Shown: positions 54,665-64,000, numbered from the stretch's first letter. The stretch: 64,000 bases of DNA from M30B19 sp041741535 (GCA_041741535.1 JBGSJV010000139.1:1-64000); one strand, 5' to 3'. Program-made: numbers and translations. The notes: a model not told the origin generated them from the sequence alone.

Positions 54665-54771
54665 GTCGAAACGCGGACCTGTTGGTCGTGCCCCTGGTCC
54701 GCTTCAGGTGGCGCTTTGCCCGTTGCGTCCGTGAGTCGATTTTCGAAGCTATCCCATGTATACTGCCAGCC

Positions 54772-55338
54772 ATGAGCGACGTTACACAGATTCTGCAGGC
54801 GATCCAGCAAGGTGAGCAGGGAGCGTCGGACCGGTTGTTGCCGATGGTCTACGAGGAACTGCGCCGATTGGCCAAAGCCAAGTTGGCCGCCGAACCGGCG
54901 GGGCAAACGCTACAACCCACTGCGTTGGTTCACGAAGCCTTTCTGCGCCTGGTCGATGTAAAGAATCCGCAAGCGTGGAATAGCCAAGGCCATTTCTTTG
55001 CCGCCGCCGCCAATGCGATGCGGCGAATCTTGATCGAAAATGCACGGAAAAAGAAGAGCCTGCGACGCGGCGGTGAATGGCAAAAGATCGACTTCGACAA
55101 AGTCGAGTTGACGGACTCGAACGACTCCGAGTTCTTGCTGGCCCTAGACAAATCTTTGGACCAGTTGGCGACGGAACACCCTGTTGCCGCTCAAGTCGTC
55201 AACCTCCGATTTTTTGCCGGCCTGTCGATCGAACAAACTTCCGAGGTCATGGATGTTTCCACTCGCACAGTGAACCGTCATTGGTTGTTAGGGAAAGCGT
55301 GGCTATATTCGCAATTGTCTGAGCAACAAGACGCATGA
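54772..55338 (+). CDS. ECF-type sigma factor (second, STK-associated group)
   Basis: 188 residues. SDVTQILQAIQQGEQGAS, then LLPMVYEELRRLAKAKLAAE and TALVHEAFLRLVD, is the signature of the planctomycete ECF group that sits next to Ser/Thr kinases. Region 4: VNLRFFAGLSIEQTSEVMD and STRTVNRHWLLGKAWL. ATG 54772 is chosen; the frame is open earlier. A kinase gene follows 249 bp downstream, an arrangement in which the kinase is thought to activate the sigma factor. Confidence 0.9.
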   Translation: MSDVTQILQAIQQGEQGASDRLLPMVYEELRRLAKAKLAAEPAGQTLQPTALVHEAFLRLVDVKNPQAWNSQGHFFAAAANAMRRILIENARKKKSLRRGGEWQKIDFDKVELTDSNDSEFLLALDKSLDQLATEHPVAAQVVNLRFFAGLSIEQTSEVMDVSTRTVNRHWLLGKAWLYSQLSEQQDA

Positions 55339-55587
55339 AGTCTAGCTGTTCACGAGACAGCCGTTTGGTGTGTTCCGCAAGTCGCGGAGTTTTGGATCGC
55401 GAGCCGACGAGTGACCCAAAACGGTTGTCGCATCCAGCGGGTTTGCATTGCGGCGTGCTGCATGCAACATACCTCCCGCGAACGGTAAGCATGAATTGTC
55501 CAGCGTCACGGTATTCATCGCGTTGCGGAAATCGAAAATTAATGAGGCTGGTCGTGAACTTGCGACAGCCGCTGGGAGCAATTCAAG

Positions 55588-57264
55588 ATGGCCAGCCGCC
55601 CAAAAAATAGCCGCGTCGAACAACTGTTCTTCTCGGCCGCAGAAATCGATTCGGAGGTGGATCGTCAGCGGTTTCTAGATGAAGAGTGCGAATCAATCGC
55701 GTTACGGAAACAAGTCGAGCGTTTGTTGTTGGCGAATGGCAAAGCAGCCGACTTCTTGGAAAATCGTCCGCTGTTTTCCTTAGACGGAATCAGCGATGAA
55801 AATTTACCACCAGTTCTTGAGCTCGACGGATTCTGGAACTCGGTTCACGACCTAAACTTGCCGCGACGGTTTGGTGACTACGATCTGCTGGAGAAAATTG
55901 CCCATGGCGGGATGGGCGTGGTGTTCAAAGCTCGCCAAAACAGCTTGAATCGAATCGTTGCGCTCAAGATGATTTCAGCCGGTGAATTCGCTGGATCACA
56001 AGAGGTTGAGCGGTTTCATGTGGAAGCCGAGGCGGCTGCGCGACTGGACCATGCCGGAATTGTTCCCGTATACGATGTTGGATGCCATCAAGGTCGACAC
56101 TACTATTCCATGGCCTTTGTGGATGGCAAAAGCCTGGCCGAGCAAATTCATGATGCACCATTACCGCCGCGGCAAGCGGCCATGGTCGTGCAGCAGTTGG
56201 CCATCGCCATTCAAGTGGCCCATGACCAGGGGATTGTCCATCGCGACTTGAAGCCCGGCAACGTCTTGATGGATGAACGCGAACAACCGCGGATCACCGA
56301 CTTCGGATTGGCCAAGCGAGTTGCGGCCAGGAGCGCCTTAACGATGTCGGGAGTGGTGCTGGGCACGCCCAGCTACATGCCGCCGGAACAAGCAGCAGGG
56401 CGACCAGCAAATGAAGCGGCAGATATCTATGCACTTGGCGGGATTTTGTATGCCACATTGACCGGAAGCCCTCCGTTTGAGGGTTCCACACAACTGGACA
56501 CCATCCTGCAAGTTTTGCATGAAGAACCCGTGGCACCGCGGAAACGGAACCCACGAATCCCTCGGGACTTGGAGGCAATTTGCCTCAAGTGCTTGGAAAA
56601 AAATGCACCGGACCGATACCGAAACGCCAGTGAGTTGTCGGCCGACCTCGGTCGGTTTTTGGCTGGAGAACCGATTCACGCGAAAAACGATTGGTACCGG
56701 CACCTCCGTCGTTGGACCATCCGCGAACCCGTCTTGGCTGCTCATTGGGCCGCGACCATCGTGTTGCTGGTGATTTTGGCGGGAAGTTATTGGATTTGGG
56801 GCGACAATGGCGACGGGCGAACCTACAACTTGCGACTGTTGCAAGGTAACTCGCAAATACTGGTGGGCTGGGCATTTGTTGTCTGGGCTTTGCAAAAGTT
56901 GCAGAATCTCTTCCGAAGCAAATCATTCGTTTCTTATGTTTGGGCTGCCATCAATCCCATCTTTTTGACGATCACGCTTCATTGGAATGGAAGTTCCGGA
57001 GTAGGCACCCATTTGGTCTGGTTGCTTTCGCTCTACTTTCTCTTGATCGTGACGACTTGTTTTTTCCGCCGGGTCGAACTGGTAGCGATCACCACACTGT
57101 TCTCGTTGTTAGGATATATTGGCCTGGCCCGCTGGCACTTCGCGGAGTCGATGCTTGAAACGCCGAGTTATATGGTTTTGTTCGCCGTTAATCTGGCCGG
57201 GACCGGCGTCTTGTCGTGCCTACTGACGCACCGTTTGAGACGTCTGAGTGAGCGGCCATTGTAG
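55588..57264 (+). CDS. Membrane-bound Ser/Thr protein kinase (ECF-linked)
   Basis: 558 residues. The N-terminal ~95 residues resemble the pre-kinase region of the ECF-linked kinases (FFSAAEIDSEVDRQRFLDEE). Kinase domain ~98-365: IAHGGMGVVF loop, VALKM lysine, VHRDLKPGN, TDFGLA and GTPSYMPPEQAAG. About five to six TM segments close the protein, without an external sensor domain. ATG 55588 is preceded by GGGAG. The stop codon TAG lies in a REP-like palindrome. With the sigma factor at 54772 it forms the usual planctomycete pair. Confidence 0.92.
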   Translation: MASRPKNSRVEQLFFSAAEIDSEVDRQRFLDEECESIALRKQVERLLLANGKAADFLENRPLFSLDGISDENLPPVLELDGFWNSVHDLNLPRRFGDYDLLEKIAHGGMGVVFKARQNSLNRIVALKMISAGEFAGSQEVERFHVEAEAAARLDHAGIVPVYDVGCHQGRHYYSMAFVDGKSLAEQIHDAPLPPRQAAMVVQQLAIAIQVAHDQGIVHRDLKPGNVLMDEREQPRITDFGLAKRVAARSALTMSGVVLGTPSYMPPEQAAGRPANEAADIYALGGILYATLTGSPPFEGSTQLDTILQVLHEEPVAPRKRNPRIPRDLEAICLKCLEKNAPDRYRNASELSADLGRFLAGEPIHAKNDWYRHLRRWTIREPVLAAHWAATIVLLVILAGSYWIWGDNGDGRTYNLRLLQGNSQILVGWAFVVWALQKLQNLFRSKSFVSYVWAAINPIFLTITLHWNGSSGVGTHLVWLLSLYFLLIVTTCFFRRVELVAITTLFSLLGYIGLARWHFAESMLETPSYMVLFAVNLAGTGVLSCLLTHRLRRLSERPL

Positions 57265-57342
57265 TGGATCGCTCCGCGATCCAACCTAGGTTCGCGGAGC
57301 GACCCACGACTTTCGCAGTGGATCGCGGAGCGATCCACTACC
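57261..57342. repeat. REP-like palindromic element, copies 2 and 3
   Basis: GTAGTGGATCGCTCCGCGAT at 57261 and its complement ending at 57342 form an 80-bp inverted arrangement, with a GCGGAGCGA core repeated between. Same family as 26231-26257. It supplies the kinase stop codon and may terminate the transcript. Confidence 0.7.
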
Positions 57343-57469
57343 ATCGGCAGCCTTAATTCGCTCGTGGGCTACTCGCGGACCCAAAAAAGCTAAAATTCGT
57401 TTGTCGCGATTTCCTGCCATCGCTCGCACTGGGGGATGGGGAAACAACTGGCTTCAAATAGGCGCAGCG

Positions 57470-59395
57470 ATGAATAAGCAAACCTTACCCGAATCCGTGA
57501 GGCGTTGGTTGAACGAGGCGCTGCCGGCGTGGCAGCAACAGGGCTTGCTGGGTCCCGAACAAGCTGGTGGCATCTTGGCTTTGTACGAGGACGAACAGAG
57601 CGTACAGGCTCGACGAGGTTCGCTGGTTTCCTTCACGCTGTACGCATTGGGTGCTTGCCTGTTTGGGTTCGCGGCTTTGTTGGTGATTGGCTTCAATTGG
57701 GATGCAATCCCCCGTGCGGCTAAGTTGGCTGTCGTTCTGGCGGTGATTTCTGCAACACACGGCTCTGCCTTGTGGATCCGACGTATGTCGCCCACTGCGA
57801 GTGAGATTGGTTTCTTTCTTGGGTGCTTGTTCTATGGAGCAGGGATTTGGCTGGTTGGTCAGGCCTTTCATTTGGACGCGCATTACCCGGACGGAGTCTT
57901 TTGGTGGGCGGTCGGTGTGTTGGCATTTGCTTTGGTGCTGGATTCCCTGCTGCTTCATTGCTTATTCGTGGCGCTCATGGCCATGTGGGCGGGGATGGAG
58001 ATGCAGTCGTTCGCCCATTTGCGGCCGTGGTGGGCTGCAGGTTTACTGCCCAATGGCGCGTGGGCCTTACCGGTTTTGGCGGCTCCCGGTTTGCTGTGGG
58101 CTTACCGTAAGTCTTCTCCCTGGGCCGTGGGGCTGTATGTGGCCTTGCTCGTGTGGTGGGTCGTGTTGCAAGCCGTCGTGTGGCGGTTTGGCCAGGCATC
58201 GCTATCTTTGTTTTGGATTGGTGGTGTCGGTGCGTTATTGATGTTGGCTGCCGAAGCTCATCGATTTGGGAATCGCTTGGGAACCCCCTATCGTGTCTGG
58301 GGCGCGTTGCTGACTGCCGGTTCGTTGATCCCCATGAGTTCGTGGCCGTATTGGAAGTACCTTGGTCGTGCTCACTACTGGAACCAGCCGCCACTTGACT
58401 ATTTCTATCAACTGGTCGTCCCAGGCATTGCTTTCGGACTATTGACATTGGCTGGAGTTGGTTTGTGTTACCGTGCCTCGAACCGCAGAGCCATGGTGCC
58501 GGTCGGAGTCCTGGGTTTGATGATCGGGCTCGCGATGTGGAACCTGTTGCTCGCCAACGATTGGAGCGGAGCGGTGGTGGCCGTGATGCTGGGCAATGTT
58601 GCCATGATCGCCCTGTCGCTCTATCTCATCCAAGTAGGCGCTCGAGAGGAACGCTTGCGGCCATTTGCAGCGGGGGTGCTGTACTTCCTCATCTGGGCGA
58701 TTGCTCGTTATACGGATTTGTTCAACATGTGGGGTGGAATGTTGATGACCGCGAGCGTCTTTGCCTTGTGTGGGATCGCGATCGTCGTCGTTGGTCGGTT
58801 TTGGTCACAACTCAAACGGCGCGAGTCGATGGATTTGCAGGAGGTGACTTCCGCGTGGTCCGAGCCAGTCTGGGTCGCGAACCTGTTCTCGTGGGCACGC
58901 GAGTGGACTCGACCGATCCTTTATAGTGCTGTGGGATTTCAGCTCTTATTCTTGGTTGGGATGATTGCGATCGAGTCGGCACCGTTGGTGTTTGGAAAAA
59001 CGATCCTGCTTCGGGTCCAGCCCGTGGATCCTCGCGATTTCTTTCGCGGGGACTACGTGATCCTGCGTTACGACATTCACAACATGACACCAACAGGTAC
59101 GTTAGAACGTGGAGCTCCTGTGTATGTTTCGCTCGAACTGGAAGATGACGGTCGACATTGGGGCGGCGTGACCGCGTCCTCGACTCGTCCGACGACCGGA
59201 GACTATTTGGTTGGCCGCAGTGATTCCACGAGATGGGGTTCACCTCGGGTACAATTTGGCATCGAAGCTTTTTATGTGCAGGAAGGAAAAGGACTAGCTT
59301 GGGAAGAAGCGGCTCGCCAAGGAAATCTCACTGCCGAAATAGCCGTTGCACCCTGGGGCCAAGCCAAACTGCGAAGACTTCTGGTGGACAAATGA
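57470..59395 (+). CDS. DUF2157 membrane protein with GDYxxLxY domain
   Basis: 641 residues. An N-terminal cytoplasmic helix region (WLNEALPAWQQQGLL, DUF2157 type) is followed by about 12-14 membrane segments (~55-480). The C-terminal ~130 residues are soluble and contain RGDYVILRYD, the GDYxxLxY signature. Such two-part proteins are conserved, function unknown. ATG 57470 is used since the domain begins there. No close partner; the next gene starts 97 bp downstream. Confidence 0.85.
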   Translation: MNKQTLPESVRRWLNEALPAWQQQGLLGPEQAGGILALYEDEQSVQARRGSLVSFTLYALGACLFGFAALLVIGFNWDAIPRAAKLAVVLAVISATHGSALWIRRMSPTASEIGFFLGCLFYGAGIWLVGQAFHLDAHYPDGVFWWAVGVLAFALVLDSLLLHCLFVALMAMWAGMEMQSFAHLRPWWAAGLLPNGAWALPVLAAPGLLWAYRKSSPWAVGLYVALLVWWVVLQAVVWRFGQASLSLFWIGGVGALLMLAAEAHRFGNRLGTPYRVWGALLTAGSLIPMSSWPYWKYLGRAHYWNQPPLDYFYQLVVPGIAFGLLTLAGVGLCYRASNRRAMVPVGVLGLMIGLAMWNLLLANDWSGAVVAVMLGNVAMIALSLYLIQVGAREERLRPFAAGVLYFLIWAIARYTDLFNMWGGMLMTASVFALCGIAIVVVGRFWSQLKRRESMDLQEVTSAWSEPVWVANLFSWAREWTRPILYSAVGFQLLFLVGMIAIESAPLVFGKTILLRVQPVDPRDFFRGDYVILRYDIHNMTPTGTLERGAPVYVSLELEDDGRHWGGVTASSTRPTTGDYLVGRSDSTRWGSPRVQFGIEAFYVQEGKGLAWEEAARQGNLTAEIAVAPWGQAKLRRLLVDK

Positions 59396-59492
59396 GGTGG
59401 ACGGGCTGTCAAGCTCCTTGCAGTTTCGTATATTCGGTACGTGGCCAACGTTGCCCTTGTGCGATTTGCTACTCCCAGGAACTAGCCAAGTT

Positions 59493-60089
59493 GTGAATCC
59501 ATTCCGATACTCGATGCAGCAGTTACTCGTGTTCGTATGCACGTTTGCGATCGTATTTTGGATGTACAGCCGATTCCCAAGTGTGGCACTGCTCGTTCTC
59601 GGTAGCATCATCCTTGCAATGATTGCCTATTTGCGCCGACAAGTTCCGTTCTTGTTTTTTCTGCCGATTCCGATCGTCTGTGTCGGGCACCTTCAACAAC
59701 AGCTCTGGCCCGGTTGGGCTGTACGAGGCAATTGGTTTTGGGGAATATTAATTGCAACTTGTCTCGTTTCGCTCATGGCAACTTCGGTTGACATCGCGAT
59801 TGGAAGCCAACGACGATCTCATGTCCGGTCGCGAGTTCTCTTGAATACGGTCCTTGTTTCAACGGTACTCGGAGGATTGCTCGGCTTACTACTCTTTTTA
59901 ACTCAGTTTGCTGCTCAGTTGTTTTTGATCTACCACGAACGCGGGGATAGCGATTCCCTGCTGCCATTGCTTCGTTTCCTGCCCGTGGCGAGCATCGGAG
60001 CAGTGGTTGAAGGATTACTGGTTGGCATTCCCAGTGGCTTTATTGCCGACATGATCGTGAGTCATCTCCGGATTCATGGACGGCGTTGA
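59493..60089 (+). CDS. Small membrane protein, function unknown
   Basis: 198 residues from GTG 59493. The opening NPFRYSMQQLLVFVCTFAIV matches the 'FRYS..LL' start seen in many small planctomycete membrane proteins. Four to five hydrophobic segments (about 8-28, 33-47, 58-70, 90-115, 125-155) are visible. The frame is open further upstream, overlapping the previous gene, so the start is a guess. No function. Confidence 0.6.
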   Translation: MNPFRYSMQQLLVFVCTFAIVFWMYSRFPSVALLVLGSIILAMIAYLRRQVPFLFFLPIPIVCVGHLQQQLWPGWAVRGNWFWGILIATCLVSLMATSVDIAIGSQRRSHVRSRVLLNTVLVSTVLGGLLGLLLFLTQFAAQLFLIYHERGDSDSLLPLLRFLPVASIGAVVEGLLVGIPSGFIADMIVSHLRIHGRR

Positions 60090-60496
60090 GATAAGTGTGT
60101 ATGACTTTGGATTGATGACTTTGAAGTGGCTGCGGCGCGCCAATAATCGAGCAATCGCCGCGATTGTTCCCGCTCGATTCAAAACGCGTTATTTTCCAGT
60201 TCTCGTTTTTTGTTTGAGCTTCAATCCATTATTCGCGCCCGGCATGATCGGGCCGCTCGTCCTACTTTTTGACCCAGTCGAGCGGGTTGTTCGAGGTGGT
60301 GGGTTTTGCTTGCGGCCGGACACGCGGAGCGTCGTTTGAGTTGGCCGGGTACCCGACCAACCCAAGCTCTGCTCACGCGGTTAACCCCCAAAGATCTGTT
60401 GGATCCTGTTGCCTTGAGGTCAGGCACTGCTCACGTGGTTAACCCTGAAGTTAGGCAGGCTTCGCCACCTTGAACTTTTTTGGCACTCCACTTCGT
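60090..60496. other. Intergenic region with a short direct repeat
   Basis: No gene. CTGCTCACG(C/T)GGTTAACCC is found at 60368-60386 and 60426-60444. It separates the convergent membrane protein and dehydrogenase genes. Confidence 0.5.
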
Positions 60497-60919
60497 CTAC
60501 TTCTTCAGTGTGGTCAAATACTCGACCAAGTTGACCAAATCGTCCGCGGAGAGGGCTTCGTGCAGGTTGTCGGGCATGATGCTCTTTTCTAAACGCTGGA
60601 ACTCTTCCAAGTCGTCACGAGCAATCGTACGCTGGATGCCTTCCGCGTCTTTGAGGACTACTTCTTGTTCGGTCTGACTGACCAACAACCCAACGACCTG
60701 TTGCCCTGAAGTCAGCAGCGCGGCGTAACTCTCGTAGCTATGGCTTATCCCGGCCGATGGGTCCAAGATCGAGACATACAAGGCCTCCCGTGCTAACTTG
60801 TCCCCGATTTGGCTCAACTCGGGTCCGACGTTTTTGCCCTGGCTACCAACCTGATGACAGTTCGCACAAGTGCCCGTCGTCCGATAGATGATCTCGCCTT
60901 GTTGGGCGTTGCCACGACG
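60497..60919 (-). pseudogene. Detached c-type cytochrome tail of the dehydrogenase
   Basis: 141 codons in the same frame as the dehydrogenase, directly after its TAG (60920-60922). It reads RRGNAQQGEIIYRTTG, then a heme motif TCANCHQVG, then VGPELSQIGDKL and an axial-Met region (KSIMPDNL), all typical of the PVC-type heme-binding domain that ends this family of proteins. No in-frame ATG precedes the CANCH motif, and an ATG start after it would lose the heme. So this is a piece of the upstream gene, cut by a single nonsense codon, either a real inactivating mutation, a sequencing error or a read-through site. Confidence 0.8.
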
Positions 60920-63900
60920 CTAGACCAATTCTGGTAACGACGGCAATGGCTCCGCCGCGCGGCCTTTTTGAGCCGGGAACAGTTCATTGGCCCGCTGGCG
61001 GATCGCCTCGTTCTTGCTGCCACGCAATCGCGAACCCACACTCAACCGAGCTTCCGGATACAGCTGCCCCGCGTCAGTCAACTTCAACAACGTCAACGAA
61101 CCCGCGTCACTACGAGTCAAGCCCTTGGCCGCTTCAACTCGGACTGAGACGGGCAACGTGTCGTCGGCCAACATCGCTTCCAAAAATGGCTGAGTCAAAC
61201 CAGGATTTGCCGCGGCAATCGTCGAAGCCAGTCCAACCGCTGCCGTATTCTGTTCGTCTTGCAACCACATGCGCCATTGACCACTGGGGTAACGCTGCAA
61301 CAACAGTTCTGCGGCCGTGATGCCTGCGGTGTCTGTTTGCGTCGCCAATTGGATCAGCAGTGGTTCACTGCCGGATAGTGGCAGCTTACGCAGGAACTGA
61401 ACTTGGCTTTCTCGATCGGCCTGGGCCAAGTTCTTGCGCACGACCGCGTCCATCTCGGCATGTTGCTCGAGCCATTGTTGGGCTGTTGGTACTTGTGATA
61501 GGGCATGCATGAGAACGATATCAAAGATCGGAGATTTCGCGTCTTGCGTGGCGAAGCGATCAAGGACCGTGGTGAATACCTTGGTTCGATCTTCCGACGA
61601 GTAATAGTCCAATGCACGCAACAATCGGAGTACATGATCCGATGTCGCGTTAACCGAAGTCAGGCGTTCGATCACCATCGGCAAAGCGAGCGCCGTGCGG
61701 GCCCGCCACACCAAATCAAACGACGCTTGACGTTGCTTGCCTTGGATACTCGCCAAGTAAGCTTTGAAACAGTCATCCCAGCGCAACTCAGCGCCGATCC
61801 CCAAGGCCTCCAAGTACCAACGATCTTGATCGTCGTGTTGGATCGCTAACTCCGCCCAGCGTCGCGGCATGTCGTCCGACTGGTCAAAACGCAACGAAAT
61901 GGCTAGTTCGCGTCGGACACTGTCCGCGGGATCCTTTGCCAGTGTTTCGAAGTAGTGCTTGGCAGGCACCTTCATCTGCCGAGCCAATCGCACCGCCACG
62001 CAGCGTACGTCGGCATCTTGATCATTGGCCGCTGCCGTCACAGCGTCTGTTGCTTCGCCGGGCAGTTTGCCCCAAGCCCATAACGCTCGGGCTCGAGTTT
62101 GGGGTCGCGGGTCTTTCGCTAACTGCTGCAAGGGGCCCTTTGCCTCGACGCCAAACTTCTGGATCGCCTCCCACGCGAGGTACCGCACGCTGAGGTTGGG
62201 GTTGCGCAGTGCCGCGACGGCTCCGGCTGGTGTTGAAAGATCAAACTTGGGAACGGAATACTTTGCCCCCGGTGGAGCCACGCGATACAACCGCCCGCGA
62301 TCCAAGTCGCCCATCGCGTGACCACCGACTCCCGGATCGTACCAGTCGGTCACAAACACACTACCATCAGGAGCCACACAAACATCGGCCGGACGGAACC
62401 ATTTATCGGTGACACCTTCCAATAGGTTGACCATGGTGGCTTGATAACCGGCTCCTCGCACGGTGGTCGGGTAACTGCGAACCACGTTGGGGCCGGGATC
62501 GCAGTGAATGATTTGATCGCGGAAAACCTCTGGCAACAAATCCCCTTCATAAAACATGATCCCCGACGGGGAACCGGCACCGGTCAGCAACATCGTCGGA
62601 ACCACACCTGGATCGTTCAAATGCCAGTGCCGTTCGGGAACCGTCGATTCCATGTTGACGCGCGGCGTCTGCCATCCCGCGCCGGTCAACGCATCCGTGT
62701 ATCCGTAGTTGCCGTATTCCATCACGTAGTTGATTCGCACGCCCCGATTGCCATCGTCGTCGTTGTCGGATTGCCATAAAGTGCCAAACGAATCGATCGT
62801 GACTTCGTAGTTGTTGCGGAAATTGTGACCGAGAACTTCAAAATTGCTGCCGTCCAAGTCACAACGGAACACCATCCCTTGGCGATAGGGCTTCCCATGG
62901 TCCTGGACCGTGTTCCCAGCCATGTCCACCACCAAGTTGCCATCGCGATCATGCACCGAATGGCCGGTGTTGCCGAAGTTCCAATACAACTTTCCGTCGG
63001 GCCCAAACAAAAAGCTGTGGGCCGAGTGATCGTGCTGAGCCTGACCGGTCTTGGTAAATAATAGATCCTGCCGCTCTGGGATGTCGTCGCCATCTTCATC
63101 GGTAAAGATCCAGACATTGGGCGAGGCTGAGACAATGACGCGGTTGCCTAACACGCAGATGCCCATCGCCGAATCGATATCGCGGCCTTGGAAAAAGACT
63201 TTCGCGGTGTCCATGACACCGTCGGCATTTTCGTCTTCCAGGATCAAGATACGATCGCCTTCCGGACGTCGGCCGTTGTGTCCCCGATAGTTCATGACCT
63301 CGCACACCCAGACTCGGCCGCGATGATCCACGTCCAAGTTGGTCAACGAATACAAGGTCGGTTCCCAAGCCGAAAGTGTGGCCGCGACGTCTGAATGAAC
63401 TTCCAGTCCGCCAACTGCTTTGGCCGGATCGCGGTCCGGGCTACCCGCGACACTGGTGGTGGTCGGCATTGCGTCGGCATAGATCGAGAACTGGACAGAG
63501 CTTTGGTCGCCGCCACCTTGATCGGTGCCACCGTTGTCCAAGGCACAACGGACCTTTAGTGACTGGTAGCCTGCTGGGAGTTTGTAGCCAATCACGCTGT
63601 TGGCATGGGTGCCGATGCCATTGGCGAACTCCGTGCCATCGACTCGCAGGGCGCCACCACCCACATTACGACCAGGGCGAACTTGCCCCCACTCCGATTG
63701 GGCGGTCGTCCATTCGAGTTCGGTCAATGACAAATCCGGTTGACCCGCCCCTGACAACGTGGGTTCGATCCAATCTGCCCAATCACACGAGAATCCATTG
63801 CCCGCATCGTTGACGACCAAGAATAGTTCTTCGACTCCGGTCACATCCACGTTCAACTCTTCCGCATGACCAGGCGTTTGTTTGGTGATCACTTTGGTCT

Positions 63901-64000
63901 GCGCCAATTTTCTCGCGGGTCCGGTGGGCGCTTGTTCCTTGGGTTGTTGGATTGGGCGCGAAAGAATCTTGAACTCGCGTTGAATTTGTTCGCGTTTGTA
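60920..64000 (-). CDS. PVC-type membrane-bound dehydrogenase with NPCBM-like and HEAT regions (5' end outside window)
   Basis: At least 1026 codons; the frame is open to the window edge, so the start lies beyond 64000. Parts in order: a NPCBM/NEW2-like carbohydrate-binding region (~residues 50-170 of the visible part, with VDGTEFANGIGTHANSVIGY), a beta-propeller 'membrane-bound dehydrogenase' domain (WVCEVMNYRGH..., NFRNNYEVTIDSFGTLWQSD, FVTDWYDPGVGGH), then HEAT-like repeats (~650-990). This family is typical of planctomycetes and is thought to oxidise sugars at the cell surface, passing electrons to its C-terminal cytochrome. Here an in-frame TAG cuts the cytochrome off (next entry). Confidence 0.85.
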   Translation of the reverse strand, partial: YKREQIQREFKILSRPIQQPKEQAPTGPARKLAQTKVITKQTPGHAEELNVDVTGVEELFLVVNDAGNGFSCDWADWIEPTLSGAGQPDLSLTELEWTTAQSEWGQVRPGRNVGGGALRVDGTEFANGIGTHANSVIGYKLPAGYQSLKVRCALDNGGTDQGGGDQSSVQFSIYADAMPTTTSVAGSPDRDPAKAVGGLEVHSDVAATLSAWEPTLYSLTNLDVDHRGRVWVCEVMNYRGHNGRRPEGDRILILEDENADGVMDTAKVFFQGRDIDSAMGICVLGNRVIVSASPNVWIFTDEDGDDIPERQDLLFTKTGQAQHDHSAHSFLFGPDGKLYWNFGNTGHSVHDRDGNLVVDMAGNTVQDHGKPYRQGMVFRCDLDGSNFEVLGHNFRNNYEVTIDSFGTLWQSDNDDDGNRGVRINYVMEYGNYGYTDALTGAGWQTPRVNMESTVPERHWHLNDPGVVPTMLLTGAGSPSGIMFYEGDLLPEVFRDQIIHCDPGPNVVRSYPTTVRGAGYQATMVNLLEGVTDKWFRPADVCVAPDGSVFVTDWYDPGVGGHAMGDLDRGRLYRVAPPGAKYSVPKFDLSTPAGAVAALRNPNLSVRYLAWEAIQKFGVEAKGPLQQLAKDPRPQTRARALWAWGKLPGEATDAVTAAANDQDADVRCVAVRLARQMKVPAKHYFETLAKDPADSVRRELAISLRFDQSDDMPRRWAELAIQHDDQDRWYLEALGIGAELRWDDCFKAYLASIQGKQRQASFDLVWRARTALALPMVIERLTSVNATSDHVLRLLRALDYYSSEDRTKVFTTVLDRFATQDAKSPIFDIVLMHALSQVPTAQQWLEQHAEMDAVVRKNLAQADRESQVQFLRKLPLSGSEPLLIQLATQTDTAGITAAELLLQRYPSGQWRMWLQDEQNTAAVGLASTIAAANPGLTQPFLEAMLADDTLPVSVRVEAAKGLTRSDAGSLTLLKLTDAGQLYPEARLSVGSRLRGSKNEAIRQRANELFPAQKGRAAEPLPSLPELV

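Noticed and set aside
60497..60817. Independent small cytochrome-tail gene starting at an internal ATG
   Set aside because: A start there would leave out the CANCH heme motif, so it is a fragment of the dehydrogenase.

Overview
This window looks like chromosomal DNA of a planctomycete, most probably a Pirellulaceae-like member of the Planctomycetota. The evidence is the family mix: SHD1-domain proteins, several formylglycine-generating-enzyme-like (FGE/SUMF1) domains, ECF sigma factors paired with Ser/Thr kinases, a Tat-exported Gfo/Idh/MocA oxidoreductase, a secreted PQQ-like propeller protein, a giant membrane-bound dehydrogenase with a c-type cytochrome tail, and a Y1 transposase remnant of the planctomycete type. 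I saw no tRNA, rRNA or CRISPR array. The genus is not determined.

Layout. 1-3079 is a decayed accessory island: a 174-bp tandem repeat, scattered GGGGACACACAACTTT elements, the tail of a papain-like domain overlapping an immunity-like gene, a truncated transposase, an inverted repeat and a small orphan ORF. 3080-13531 holds a membrane protein, a Gfo/Idh/MocA oxidoreductase overlapping ComEC, an exported mutarotase followed by a sodium/solute symporter, and a TlpA-like thioredoxin protein. 13556-14712 is a gene-free array of ~262-322 bp imperfect repeats. 14739-32986 is mostly core: guanine deaminase, a small lipoprotein, a PQQ-like protein, gyrA, a thrS-coaC-DUF454 operon, an SHD1 protein, pyrG, a lipoprotein metallopeptidase, a DEAD-box helicase and a single-pass membrane protein. 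33156-37699 is a tight three-gene operon (859/848-aa unknown exported protein, methyltransferase, DUF2156 acyl/aminoacyl transferase).

37984-48060 is an FGE-like locus: a zinc-ribbon membrane protein with two FGE-like domains, a GDSL hydrolase, an SHD1-FGE secreted protein, and a 1544-residue kinase-STAND NTPase-TM-FGE protein. By eye none of its four FGE-like domains keeps the two catalytic cysteines, so they probably bind ligands or proteins instead of activating sulfatases. 48373-52791 is a compact five-gene operon (desaturase, alanine racemase, methyltransferase, GNAT-like protein, SDR reductase) that looks like a small biosynthetic or lipid-modification cluster I cannot match to a known pathway.

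53011-57264 is a signalling block: an FHA protein, two ECF sigma factors and a Ser/Thr kinase. 57470-60089 encodes membrane proteins. The window ends inside a large dehydrogenase gene whose cytochrome c tail is separated from the body by an in-frame TAG. The strongest leads are the FGE/kinase/STAND locus, the five-gene operon, the amber-split dehydrogenase and the toxin/immunity-like remnant. Small dispersed repeats (a ~100-bp MITE-like element and a short REP palindrome) occur in two places each.
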